Below, piece after piece: positions 18,260 through 25,905 of a stretch of DNA of 64,000 nucleotides (its first letter is position 1; each line of letters begins with the position of its first letter). The position numbers were made by a program, and so were the translations under genes. The stretch comes from Aliiroseovarius subalbicans (GTDB taxonomy: Bacteria > Pseudomonadota > Alphaproteobacteria > Rhodobacterales > Rhodobacteraceae). Below the pieces are notes generated by a model. That model searched no databases. It was not told where the DNA came from and was given only the letters and a program-made list of their open reading frames with translations. The stretch lies in contig NZ_JALBYQ010000003.1 in NCBI RefSeq assembly GCF_022678625.1, positions 404,743 to 468,742 of the forward strand, in the 5' to 3' direction.

Positions 18260-19153
18260 ATGACGCATATACCTGACAACACCGACAGCCCCCGGGGCCT
18301 GGCCTTTGCCATCACCGCTTATCTGCTGTGGGGGGTTCTACCCCTTTACATGAAAGCGTTGGCGCATATTCCCCCGACCGAGGTTGTTGCCCACCGGATT
18401 GTCTGGTCGGTACCAATCGCAGGTTTGCTTCTGGTGCTGCTTGGCCGCACCCGTGACATCGCCACCGCGTTTCGGTCTCCGCGCACGCTGGCGATGGGCT
18501 GCGTGACCGCCGGTCTCGTCTCGGTGAATTGGGGTGTCTATGTTTGGGCGATTGCCACCGACCGGGCGCTGGATGCCGCTCTCGGCTACTACATCAACCC
18601 GTTGTTCTCGATCTTCCTGGGTGCGGTCCTGTTGGGCGAGCGCCTGACCCGAGCGCAGATGGTCGCCATCGCGCTGGCGGCTGCTGCGGTGGTGGTTCTG
18701 ACCATTGACGCGGGCACATTGCCGTGGCCCGCACTGGCGCTGACGTTCAGCTGGGGCATGTACGCGTTCTTCAAGAAAAGCCTGCCGATCGGCCCGAACC
18801 AGGGTTTCATGTTGGAGGTTCTGATCCTGCTGATCCCCGCGCTGGGCTATCTGGGATACCTCACGGCCACCGGTGCCAGCCATTTCACCGAAACCCCATC
18901 CAACACCGCGTTGCTTCTTGGCTGCGGGCTTGTCACGGCTGTGCCTTTGATCACCTATGCCAATGGCGCCAAGCTTCTGCGCTTGTCGACTGTCGGCATC
19001 CTGCAATACATCGTGCCGACGATGATCTTCCTGTTCGCGGTGTTCTGGTTCGGAGAACCCTTTGGCCGCGCCCGCATGATCGCTTTTCCGATGATCTGGG
19101 CGGCGCTGGTGATCTATACGTGGTCGATGCTGCGCAGTGCGCGCTCAGCCTGA
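18260..19153 (+). CDS. rarD: EamA/RarD-type transporter
   Basis: Ten-helix drug/metabolite-transporter-superfamily permease of 297 residues. The family signature YLLWGVLPLYMKAL near residue 14 and EVVAHRIVWS near residue 36 identify the RarD subgroup; two EamA repeats are visible. Substrate is unknown for the subgroup. Its 3' end overlaps the convergent NTF2-like gene by 9 bp. Confidence 0.88.
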   Translation: MTHIPDNTDSPRGLAFAITAYLLWGVLPLYMKALAHIPPTEVVAHRIVWSVPIAGLLLVLLGRTRDIATAFRSPRTLAMGCVTAGLVSVNWGVYVWAIATDRALDAALGYYINPLFSIFLGAVLLGERLTRAQMVAIALAAAAVVVLTIDAGTLPWPALALTFSWGMYAFFKKSLPIGPNQGFMLEVLILLIPALGYLGYLTATGASHFTETPSNTALLLGCGLVTAVPLITYANGAKLLRLSTVGILQYIVPTMIFLFAVFWFGEPFGRARMIAFPMIWAALVIYTWSMLRSARSA

Positions 19154-19561
19154 GGCAAGCGCCTTTCGGTATTTCAGAAACCGGGCATCCGTCATCACGC
19201 GGGCATTCATCGCGTCGCGCAGCGCGCCGATCGTCTTGTGCGGCTGCATCACGACCTCGAATGTCTGGATCAGCCCGACGTCGTTCAGGGTCAGAAGGTC
19301 CACGCCCACCGCGTCCAGGTCCCCGACCTTGCATTGGAACTCCAACGCCCAGTCCGGGCCGTCGCCCATGATGCGCCGGTATCCGAAATCCGAAAAGACC
19401 TGGATCACATGGCCCAGCACAGCAGCCACCGGTTCGCGCCCAGTCCAGGTTGCCCAATAGGTCGGCGGCATGAACCGCACATCTTCGGCCAGAACCGCCA
19501 TCACGGCGGCTTCGTCCCGGGCGGCGACGGCGGCTTTGAACTGGGTGATGGTCGGATGCAT
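19145..19561 (-). CDS. NTF2-like (SnoaL-type) protein
   Basis: A 138-residue protein with the cone-shaped NTF2-like pattern: an N-terminal helix with RDEAAVMAVLAEDVRFMPP, then TYWATWTGREPVAAVL, a beta-sheet (DWALEFQCKVGDLDAVGVDLLTLND as two adjoining strands) and LIQTFEVVMQP. Such folds serve as small hydrolases, isomerases or ligand binders; no catalytic residues can be assigned. I chose ATG 19561, where the fold begins; the frame extends to 19615. It is divergent from the pseudouridine synthase gene. Confidence 0.7.
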   Translation of the reverse strand: MHPTITQFKAAVAARDEAAVMAVLAEDVRFMPPTYWATWTGREPVAAVLGHVIQVFSDFGYRRIMGDGPDWALEFQCKVGDLDAVGVDLLTLNDVGLIQTFEVVMQPHKTIGALRDAMNARVMTDARFLKYRKALASG

Positions 19562-19671
19562 GGCGGTCCCCTTTTTGACTGGGTCACCCTGCACGGCGAA
19601 TGCCCTGCGCGGCAAGTCTGACGTTGCTGCACCCCCTTGCCCGCCGCAAGCCGCCCCGGTATTGCGCCCCT

Positions 19672-20316
19672 ATGGACACCTATGCGCCCCCGGATACCCC
19701 GCTGGAGATCATCCACCAGGATCATGAGCTTTTGCTTGTGAACAAGCCGTCCGGGCTTCTCTCGGTGCCGGGCAAAGGCGAACACCTCGCCGATTGCCTG
19801 ATCGCACGGATCCAAGCGGTGTTTCCCGACGCGCTTTTGGTGCACCGGCTGGACCGCGACACCTCGGGTGTCATGGTGTTCGCCATGACACCGCATGCGC
19901 AACGGCACCTGGGTCTGCAGTTCGAAAAACGGCAGGTGAAAAAGGTCTATGTTGCTCGGGTGTTCGGGCATGTCGCAGAACGGGAAGGCACCGTCGATCT
20001 GCCGCTGATCGTCGACTGGCCAAACCGCCCGAAACAGCATGTGAACTTTGAAACCGGCAAGCCTGCCGTCACCGACTGGAAAGTGGTGAAATACGAAGAC
20101 AACGCCACCCGCATGCGGCTGTTTCCCCAGACCGGGCGCAGTCACCAGCTGCGCGTGCACATGTTGGAAATCGGGCACCCGATCCTGGGCGATCCGTTCT
20201 ATGCCAACGGCCCGGCGCTGGACGCGCCCCGGCTGATGCTGCATGCCGAAAGCCTGCGCCTGCGCCACCCTGACGGGGGGAAAGGCCTGACCTTCAAGGC
20301 AAAGTGCCCGTTCTAG
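19672..20316 (+). CDS. RluA-family RNA pseudouridine synthase
   Basis: Isomerises uridine in rRNA or tRNA. The 214-residue catalytic domain contains the signature HRLDRDTSGVMVF with the catalytic Asp, VNKPSGLLSVPGKG near the start, and RSHQLRVHMLEIGHPILGD as consecutive conserved blocks. There is no S4 domain and the protein is short, as in the RluA (23S position 746/tRNA 32) branch. The start ATG 19672 was chosen because the extra 24 residues upstream are not family-like. Confidence 0.87.
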   Translation: MDTYAPPDTPLEIIHQDHELLLVNKPSGLLSVPGKGEHLADCLIARIQAVFPDALLVHRLDRDTSGVMVFAMTPHAQRHLGLQFEKRQVKKVYVARVFGHVAEREGTVDLPLIVDWPNRPKQHVNFETGKPAVTDWKVVKYEDNATRMRLFPQTGRSHQLRVHMLEIGHPILGDPFYANGPALDAPRLMLHAESLRLRHPDGGKGLTFKAKCPF

Positions 20317-20407
20317 TGGCTTTGCCTCGCGTCAACCGCGCCCCGGCACCTTGCCCTTCCCGGCCTGACCTGTTTGAGTGAGTGGACGTTGCAAAAGGGG
20401 CCTTCGC

Positions 20408-21535
20408 ATGTTCAATCCCGTCATTTCCGGCACTGGTGTGTATACTCCGAACGAGGTCATCTCAAACGCCGAGCTGGTCGTTGCGTTCAATGCTTATGCG
20501 GACAAGCAGAACGCCCTGAATGCCGACGCCATCGCGGCGGGCGAGGCAGAAGCGATGGGGCATTCTTCAGAGGAGTTCATCGTGCAAGCCTCGGGCATCG
20601 AACAGCGCTATGTCATGGACAAGTCGGGGGTTCTGGACCCGGACCGGATGTATCCGGCGCTGCGCGAACGGGCGGATGACGAACCAGGGATCATGACGGA
20701 AATGGCAGTGGATGCCTGCAAAAAGGCCTTGGCCGCCGCTGGGCGCGAGGCGGATGAGGTCGACCTGATCATCTGCGCGGCCTCGAACCACGAACGCGCC
20801 TATCCGGCCATTGCGGTGGAAATCCAGCAGGCGCTGGGCGCAGGTGGGTTCGGCTTTGACATGAACGTGGCCTGCTCCTCGGCGACGTTCGGCATTCAGG
20901 CCGCGTCGGACATGGTCCGATCCGGGTCGGTGACCCGTGCTTTGGTCGTGAACCCAGAGATTTGTTCGGGCCATCTGGAATGGCGCGACCGCGATTGCCA
21001 TTTCATTTTCGGCGACGTGGCGACCGCGACGCTGATCGAACGGAAAGAGCATGCCAAGGGCGCGCATTTCGAGATCATCTCGACCCGCTGCCTGACCCAG
21101 TTCTCCAACAACATTCGCAACAACAACGGTTTCCTGCGCCGGTCGCGGGAACAGACCGGGGCGTTGGATGACCGGCGTGACATGCAGTTCATGCAAAACG
21201 GCCGCAAAGTGTTCAAGGAAGTGCTGCCGATCGTATCGAAACACATCCTTGGCCACATCGAAGAGGAAGGCGTGTCGCGCGATGAGCTGAAGCGGCTTTG
21301 GCTGCACCAGGCCAACAAGGCGATGAACGACTTCATCGGCAAAAAGGTTCTGGGGCGGGTGCCCGAGCCAAGTGAACAGCCGAACATTCTTCAGGAATAC
21401 GCCAACACGTCGTCGGCCGGGTCGATCATCGCGTTTGACAAGTATTCCAAGGACCTGGCGCCCGGAGACCTGGGCGTGATCTGCTCCTTCGGCGCGGGCT
21501 ATTCCGTGGGATCCGTTCTGGTCAAACGCGCCTGA
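20408..21535 (+). CDS. Beta-ketoacyl-ACP synthase III-like enzyme
   Basis: FabH-fold condensing enzyme of 375 residues, longer than housekeeping FabH (about 320). The catalytic triad is intact: Cys156 (VACSSATFG), His300 (LHQANKAMN) and Asn333 (EYANTSSAG). Long FabH-like proteins of this type occur in alphaproteobacteria and Pseudomonas, where some prime fatty acid synthesis from acyl-CoA. Its exact primer is unknown. ATG 20408 has AAAAGGGG upstream. It is followed by a bidirectional terminator shared with the aldehyde dehydrogenase gene. Confidence 0.85.
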   Translation: MFNPVISGTGVYTPNEVISNAELVVAFNAYADKQNALNADAIAAGEAEAMGHSSEEFIVQASGIEQRYVMDKSGVLDPDRMYPALRERADDEPGIMTEMAVDACKKALAAAGREADEVDLIICAASNHERAYPAIAVEIQQALGAGGFGFDMNVACSSATFGIQAASDMVRSGSVTRALVVNPEICSGHLEWRDRDCHFIFGDVATATLIERKEHAKGAHFEIISTRCLTQFSNNIRNNNGFLRRSREQTGALDDRRDMQFMQNGRKVFKEVLPIVSKHILGHIEEEGVSRDELKRLWLHQANKAMNDFIGKKVLGRVPEPSEQPNILQEYANTSSAGSIIAFDKYSKDLAPGDLGVICSFGAGYSVGSVLVKRA

Positions 21536-21544
21536 ACACGAAAA

Positions 21545-21566
21545 CGGCCCGCAAAATGGCGGGCCG
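21545..21566. terminator. Bidirectional hairpin between convergent genes
   Basis: CGGCCCGC (21545-21552), loop AAAATG, GCGGGCCG (21559-21566) give an 8-bp GC stem between the stops of the FabH-like gene and the aldehyde dehydrogenase gene. AAAA on the left gives a T-run for minus-strand transcripts. Confidence 0.75.
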
Positions 21567-21589
21567 CTTGATGATGTGAAGGGTGAGGG

Positions 21590-23029
21590 TCAGTCGTTCG
21601 ACCAGCCCGACACGGCTTTGACTTCCAAAAAGTCCTCGATCCCCAGCACACCGCCTTCGCGCCCGTTACCGGACTGCTTGTAGCCGCCGAACGGCGACCC
21701 CGCGGCCCGCGATGTGCCGTTCATCTCGACCATGCCCGACCGCATCTGGCGCGCCACCCGGTTGGCTTTCGAACCGTCCTGGGTCTGCACATAGTTGGTC
21801 AGACCATAGACCGTGTCATTGGCGATCTCGATGGCTTCTTCTTCGCTGTCGAACGGGATCATCGACAGGACCGGGCCAAAGATTTCCTCGCGCGCGATGG
21901 TCATTTGGTTGGTTACATCGGCAAACACGGTGGGTTTGACGAAAAAGCCTTTGTTCAGCCCCTCGGGTCGCCCGGTGCCGCCCGCGATCAGACGGGCGCC
22001 TTCGTCGATGCCCTGCTGGATCAGGTCCTGGATCTTGTTCCACTGCAATTCGCTGACCACCGGGCCGATGTGGCGACCTTCCTCATGCGCAGGACCAACG
22101 GTGACCTTCTCAGCGGTTTCGCGCGCGATCTCGACCGCCTGGTCATAGACGCCGCGCTGCACCAACATGCGCGAGGGCGCGTTGCAGGACTGGCCCGTGT
22201 TGTTCATCATGTGCAGAACGCCCCGCTTGACCGCCTTGTCGTCGGCGTCGTCAAAGATGATGTTCGCGCCCTTGCCGCCCAGCTCAAGCGACACCCGCTT
22301 CAGCGTGTCCGCCGCCGCCTTGGAAATCGCGATGCCGGCGCGGGTCGAGCCCGTGAAGCTGACCATGTCGACATCCGGGTGGGTCGACAATTGCGTGCCA
22401 ACGCCCATGCCGTCACCGTTCACCATGTTGTAGACACCCGCCGGGAAGCCGGCTTCGTCCACGATCTCGCTCCAGACGATCGAGGACAGCGGAGAGACCT
22501 CGGAGGGTTTCAGAACCATCGTGGCCCCCGCGGCCATCGCCGCCACGCATTTCAGCGTGACCTGGTTCATCGGCCAGTTCCACGGCGTGATCATGGCGCA
22601 AACGCCGATGGGTTCATACAGAAGCCGGTCGTTCGGCGCATGGGCGCCCAGCATCTTTTCGAAACCGAAATCCTTGAAGGCCTTGATGAAGTTCGAGATG
22701 TGCCAGCTTCCGGCCCCCACCTGACTTTGCCGCGCCATGTCGATCGGCGCGCCCATCTCAAGGCTCATCGCCTCGGCCAGGTCGTCGCCGCGTTTCTGGT
22801 AGACCTCCAGCAGCTTCTCGATCAGCGCAAGGCGGTCTGCCTTCGGGGTAAACGCCCAACTGTCGAAAGCTGCCTTTGCGGCGGCCACCGCAGCGTCGGT
22901 ATCGGCCTGGTTCCCCAGCGAGATGACTGCGCAGGGCTCCTCGGTCGACGGGTTGATCACCTCAAGGTCATTCGCGGCCGCGGGGGCAACCCACTGGCCA
23001 TCGATATAGAAGTCGCGTTTCTCGATCAT
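21590..23029 (-). CDS. NAD(P)-dependent aldehyde dehydrogenase
   Basis: Oxidises an aldehyde to the acid; substrate unknown. The 479-residue protein has the proton-abstracting Glu249 (LELGGKGAN), the nucleophile Cys282 in GQSCNAPSRM, the cofactor loop FTGSTRAG near residue 225 and Asn151 in PWNWPMNQ. Length is typical. It is divergent from the peroxiredoxin gene across a 180-bp AT-rich region with two dyads, so the two could share regulation. Confidence 0.92.
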   Translation of the reverse strand: MIEKRDFYIDGQWVAPAAANDLEVINPSTEEPCAVISLGNQADTDAAVAAAKAAFDSWAFTPKADRLALIEKLLEVYQKRGDDLAEAMSLEMGAPIDMARQSQVGAGSWHISNFIKAFKDFGFEKMLGAHAPNDRLLYEPIGVCAMITPWNWPMNQVTLKCVAAMAAGATMVLKPSEVSPLSSIVWSEIVDEAGFPAGVYNMVNGDGMGVGTQLSTHPDVDMVSFTGSTRAGIAISKAAADTLKRVSLELGGKGANIIFDDADDKAVKRGVLHMMNNTGQSCNAPSRMLVQRGVYDQAVEIARETAEKVTVGPAHEEGRHIGPVVSELQWNKIQDLIQQGIDEGARLIAGGTGRPEGLNKGFFVKPTVFADVTNQMTIAREEIFGPVLSMIPFDSEEEAIEIANDTVYGLTNYVQTQDGSKANRVARQMRSGMVEMNGTSRAAGSPFGGYKQSGNGREGGVLGIEDFLEVKAVSGWSND

Positions 23030-23100
23030 GGTCGGCTCCTGTCCGGAATTTCAGCGCAGATTGGCACCGCAGTTGAGGTCGTGCAAGGTGGATTCGACTT

Positions 23101-23132
23101 AATTTGATCAAATTTTTCATCGGCGGTGAAAA
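23101..23132. promoter_or_regulatory. Two dyads between aldehyde dehydrogenase and peroxiredoxin genes
   Basis: AATTTGATCAAATT (23101-23114) is a perfect 14-bp palindrome. It is followed by TTTTCA (23114-23119), a 7-nt spacer and TGAAAA (23127-23132). The surrounding region is clearly more AT-rich than the genes. One or both may be operators for a redox or aldehyde-responsive regulator. No well-spaced promoter could be assigned. Confidence 0.45.
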
Positions 23133-23211
23133 TATTTTGAGCAAGGACTTCAAAAGCTAGTTTTAGAATACATCTAACCTGTAACGGACAACGAAATGAC
23201 AGGAGAATGAT

Positions 23212-23865
23212 ATGGGGCTGCGACTCAACGAATTGGTACCGAACTTCACAGCAATGACGGATCAGGGCGCGATCACCTTCCACGATTGGATCGGTGACAG
23301 CTATGCCATTCTGTTTTCACACCCGAAAGATTTCACGCCGGTTTGCACCACCGAATTCGGTGCTGTGGCGCAGCTGGCCGAGGAGTGGGAAGCGCGCGGC
23401 ACCAAGGTGATTGGCCTGTCGGTGGACAGCGCCGAGGAACACGTGAAGTGGAAGACAGACATCGAAGGCTTTGCCGGGGCAAAGGCGGGGTTCCCGATTA
23501 TCGCGGATGAAGACCTGGCAGTGTCGAAAGCGTTCGACATGCTGCCCGCCGAGGCCTATTTGCCGGATGGTCGCACGGCGGCCGACAGCGCGTCGGTGCG
23601 GTCCGTGTTCATCATTGGGCCGGACAAGAAGCTTCGGCTGTCGATGACCTATCCGATGTCGGTCGGGCGCAACTTTGCCGAAGTTTTACGCGCGCTGGAC
23701 GCGGTGCAGGCCACGGATGGCCAGCCGATCGCGGCCCCCGCGAACTGGGTCAAAGGGCAGGACGTGATCGTGTCGCTGGCGCTGTCGGACGACGAAGCGA
23801 AAGCGAAATACGGAGAGGTCGACGTGAAGTTGCCCTATCTGCGCACGACCGCTGACCCCAGCTGA
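23212..23865 (+). CDS. 1-Cys (Prx6-type) peroxiredoxin
   Basis: Thiol peroxidase of 217 residues reducing hydrogen peroxide or organic peroxides. The peroxidatic Cys45 lies in HPKDFTPVCTTEFG, the Prx6 signature. The long C-terminal dimerisation part (DGQPIAAPANWVKGQDVIV, then KLPYLRTT) is present, as in Prx6 proteins. AGGAG precedes the ATG by 6 bases. The gene ends at a strong bidirectional terminator. Confidence 0.93.
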   Translation: MGLRLNELVPNFTAMTDQGAITFHDWIGDSYAILFSHPKDFTPVCTTEFGAVAQLAEEWEARGTKVIGLSVDSAEEHVKWKTDIEGFAGAKAGFPIIADEDLAVSKAFDMLPAEAYLPDGRTAADSASVRSVFIIGPDKKLRLSMTYPMSVGRNFAEVLRALDAVQATDGQPIAAPANWVKGQDVIVSLALSDDEAKAKYGEVDVKLPYLRTTADPS

Positions 23866-23886
23866 CGCGAGACGCTGTTAAAAGGA

Positions 23887-23923
23887 AAAACGCCGCCCCC
23901 ATGAAGTATGGGGGCGGCGTTTT
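23887..23923. terminator. Strong bidirectional terminator
   Basis: A perfect 16-bp stem, arms 23887-23902 and 23908-23923, closes a GAAGT loop. The stem ends in AAAA on one side and TTTT on the other, so it can end both the peroxiredoxin transcript and the convergent DUF2783 operon. Confidence 0.92.
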
Positions 23924-23948
23924 GCTTGATCCTGATTTAGCGCCCGGC

Positions 23949-24143
23949 CTAGCCCGCGGTCTTTGCCACAGCGATGGCGTCGTCCAGGATCGCCCGATCC
24001 CCGACGTGGTTTGCCAGCACCAGCACAAGACGCGCGTTCAGTGCGTCGCTTTCTGCTTTTGTCAGGCCTTCGTGCGCGGCCAGCAGGCTGGCATAGAAGT
24101 CGTCGGCGCCGGGGATGTTCGGTTGAAGGTTCAGATCGGACAT
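23949..24143 (-). CDS. DUF2783 small protein
   Basis: A 64-residue, probably helical, cytoplasmic protein with the DUF2783 pattern (IPGADDFYASLLAAHEGLT, then LNARLVLVLANHVGD). Function is unknown. Its start lies 5 bases after the stop of the flavin hydroxylase gene, and this coupling suggests it works with, or is made together with, that enzyme. It is the last gene of the operon before the shared terminator. Confidence 0.8.
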   Translation of the reverse strand: MSDLNLQPNIPGADDFYASLLAAHEGLTKAESDALNARLVLVLANHVGDRAILDDAIAVAKTAG

Positions 24144-24148
24144 GGGTC

Positions 24149-25759
24149 TTACTCCTTGCCTGTGGCGCGGCGGATCGCAGCGCGGAACAGATTTTCGTCA
24201 AAAGATGCGCGGCGTGCGGCGACGTGTTGGTCGGGGCGGATCAGGTAGACCGCCGACGGCTCGTCCCCAAGGTATCGCGCCTTAAGTGCGCCCGACGTGT
24301 CATCCTTGGCCGACAGCGCCAGGCGGGTGACCTTGATCCCGTCTTCTTCGATCATGTCCGGCGCGTCGGCGTCTATGGTCAGCAGCGTGAACTGGTCGCC
24401 GAGTTTGCGCAGCAGATAATCGTCCCCCAGCTTCACGTCCGGGCAGGGCGATCCTGGCCGGGTACGCTCCGGCCCGTTTAGGGCGTCCGCCGTGTTCAGG
24501 GGCGAGCCGTCATAGGTGCAGGGCACCGACAGGCGGCCGGCATTGACCAGCGGGCGGGCGAAATCGTGAGTTTCCGCCAGGTCCAGTACCGCGTCACGCA
24601 GGATGCGGGACATGTCCGACTTCGGCGTGATGAAATCGGTCGAGCGCGATGAGTTCATGATGTTCTCATCCGCGCCGTGCACGCGTTCGTAATCATAGCT
24701 GTCCAGCAGCGCCTCGGGGGCCTTGCCGTCCATCACCAGTTTCAGTTTCCAGCCAAGGTTGTCGGTATCCTGAAGGCCGGAGTTGGCCCCGCGAGCGCCG
24801 AATGGCGACACCTGGTGGGCGCTGTCCCCGGCGAAGACAACGCGACCGTGGCGGAATTTCTCCATCCGGCGGCATTGGAAGGTATAGATCGACACCCATT
24901 CCAGTTCGAAATCCACATCTTCGCCCAGCATCGCCTTGAGGCGGGGGATGACGTTTTCGGGTTTCTTTTCCTCTTCCTTGTCGATGTCCCAGCCCAGTTG
25001 CAAGTCAATGCGCCAGACGTTGTCGGGCTGTTTGTGTAGCAGGGCAGACTGGCCCTTGTTGAAGGGCGGATCGAACCAGAACCAGCGTTCGGTTGGGAAG
25101 TCCGCCTCCATGATCACATCAGCGATCAGGAAGTTGTCTTCGAACACGCGACCGACGAAATCGAGCCCCATCATCTGCCGGGTGGGGGATCCTGCACCGT
25201 CGCAGGCAATCAGCCAGTCGGCTTCGAGATTGTAGGGTCCTTCCGGCGTGTCGATCTCAATCGTTGCGTGGTCGTCGTGGGCGCCCACCGCCGAGACCTT
25301 GTTCTTGCCCCGGATCTCGATCTGCTTGCCTTCGGCTTGCAGTTCATGAACCCGGTTCACCAGGTATTCTTCGAAATAGTATTGCTGCAGGTTGATGAAG
25401 GCGGGGCGTTCGTGGCCGTCTTCGGGAAGCAAGTCGAATTCATAGATCTTGCGTTCGTCAAAGAAGACCTTGCCGACATTCCATTCGACACCCTTGTCGA
25501 CCATCGGTTGGCCGCAGCCCAGGCGGTCGAGGATCTCCAGCGGGCGTTTGGCGTAACACACGGCGCGCGACCCGAAGGACACCTTGTCGTTGTCATCCAG
25601 GACTACAACCGGCACGTCCTGTTGCGCCAAGTCGATCGCAGCACCCAGACCGATGGGGCCGGCGCCGATGATGACGACGGGGCGGCGGACAGGCATTTCG
25701 CTGTCCTGGTCCTTGCTGCGCGTATACGCATACATCGGAACTTCGAAGATCTTGTTCAT
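24149..25759 (-). CDS. FAD-dependent aromatic hydroxylase (class A flavoprotein monooxygenase)
   Basis: NAD(P)H- and FAD-dependent monooxygenase of 536 residues, MhpA/UbiH-like. It has the GxGxxG motif GAGPIGLGAA near residue 32, the DG motif CDGAGSPTRQMMG near residue 190, and the GD motif VVFAGDSAHQVSPFGARG near residue 305. A C-terminal thioredoxin-like extension is expected at this length. The substrate is probably a phenolic acid, given hmgA and fahA nearby, but cannot be read from sequence. GGAGGA sits 6 bases before ATG 25759. It is separated from the upstream MBL gene by 146 bp holding a dyad and a cloverleaf palindrome. Confidence 0.87.
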   Translation of the reverse strand: MNKIFEVPMYAYTRSKDQDSEMPVRRPVVIIGAGPIGLGAAIDLAQQDVPVVVLDDNDKVSFGSRAVCYAKRPLEILDRLGCGQPMVDKGVEWNVGKVFFDERKIYEFDLLPEDGHERPAFINLQQYYFEEYLVNRVHELQAEGKQIEIRGKNKVSAVGAHDDHATIEIDTPEGPYNLEADWLIACDGAGSPTRQMMGLDFVGRVFEDNFLIADVIMEADFPTERWFWFDPPFNKGQSALLHKQPDNVWRIDLQLGWDIDKEEEKKPENVIPRLKAMLGEDVDFELEWVSIYTFQCRRMEKFRHGRVVFAGDSAHQVSPFGARGANSGLQDTDNLGWKLKLVMDGKAPEALLDSYDYERVHGADENIMNSSRSTDFITPKSDMSRILRDAVLDLAETHDFARPLVNAGRLSVPCTYDGSPLNTADALNGPERTRPGSPCPDVKLGDDYLLRKLGDQFTLLTIDADAPDMIEEDGIKVTRLALSAKDDTSGALKARYLGDEPSAVYLIRPDQHVAARRASFDENLFRAAIRRATGKE

Positions 25760-25801
25760 GGGGTCCTCCAGCGGCGGGCAGATTCTGTCTTAACTTAGCA
25801 T

Positions 25802-25819
25802 GACGCATATTATTGCGTC
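25802..25819. promoter_or_regulatory. Inverted repeat upstream of hydroxylase gene
   Basis: GACGCATATTATTGCGTC has perfect 6-bp arms around an AT-only 6-bp core, 43 bp upstream of the hydroxylase start. It looks like an operator for a winged-helix regulator (MarR or IclR type). Its half-site GAYGCA recurs upstream of hmgA. Confidence 0.55.
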
Positions 25820-25837
25820 TGCAACGAATTGGATGGA

Positions 25838-25897
25838 CCGCTCATCGGCCGTGACCGGCCTCTTCGCGAAGAGCACCTGTCAGGGTGCGATGAGCGG
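25838..25897. repeat. Fully paired four-way-junction (cloverleaf) palindrome
   Basis: A 60-base element with no unpaired linker. The closing stem is CCGCTCATCG (25838-25847) with CGATGAGCGG (25888-25897), 10 perfect pairs. Inside lie three hairpins: GCCG-TGAC-CGGC (25848-25859), CTCTT-CGCG-AAGAG (25860-25873) and CACCT-GTCA-GGGTG (25874-25887, one T-G pair). It starts 8 bases beyond the MBL stop codon on the minus strand. It may act as a terminator or processing element in RNA, or form a cruciform in DNA. It is not a tRNA. Confidence 0.85.
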
Positions 25898-25905
25898 CCC
25901 GAGGA

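Noticed and set aside
21905..23107. 400-codon + strand frame opposite the aldehyde dehydrogenase
   Set aside because: Shadow of an intact, motif-complete enzyme on the other strand; no domain recognised.
25838..25897. Cloverleaf element as a tRNA gene
   Set aside because: The closing stem is 10 bp, arms have 4-base loops, and there is no anticodon-size loop, T-loop sequence or CCA end.
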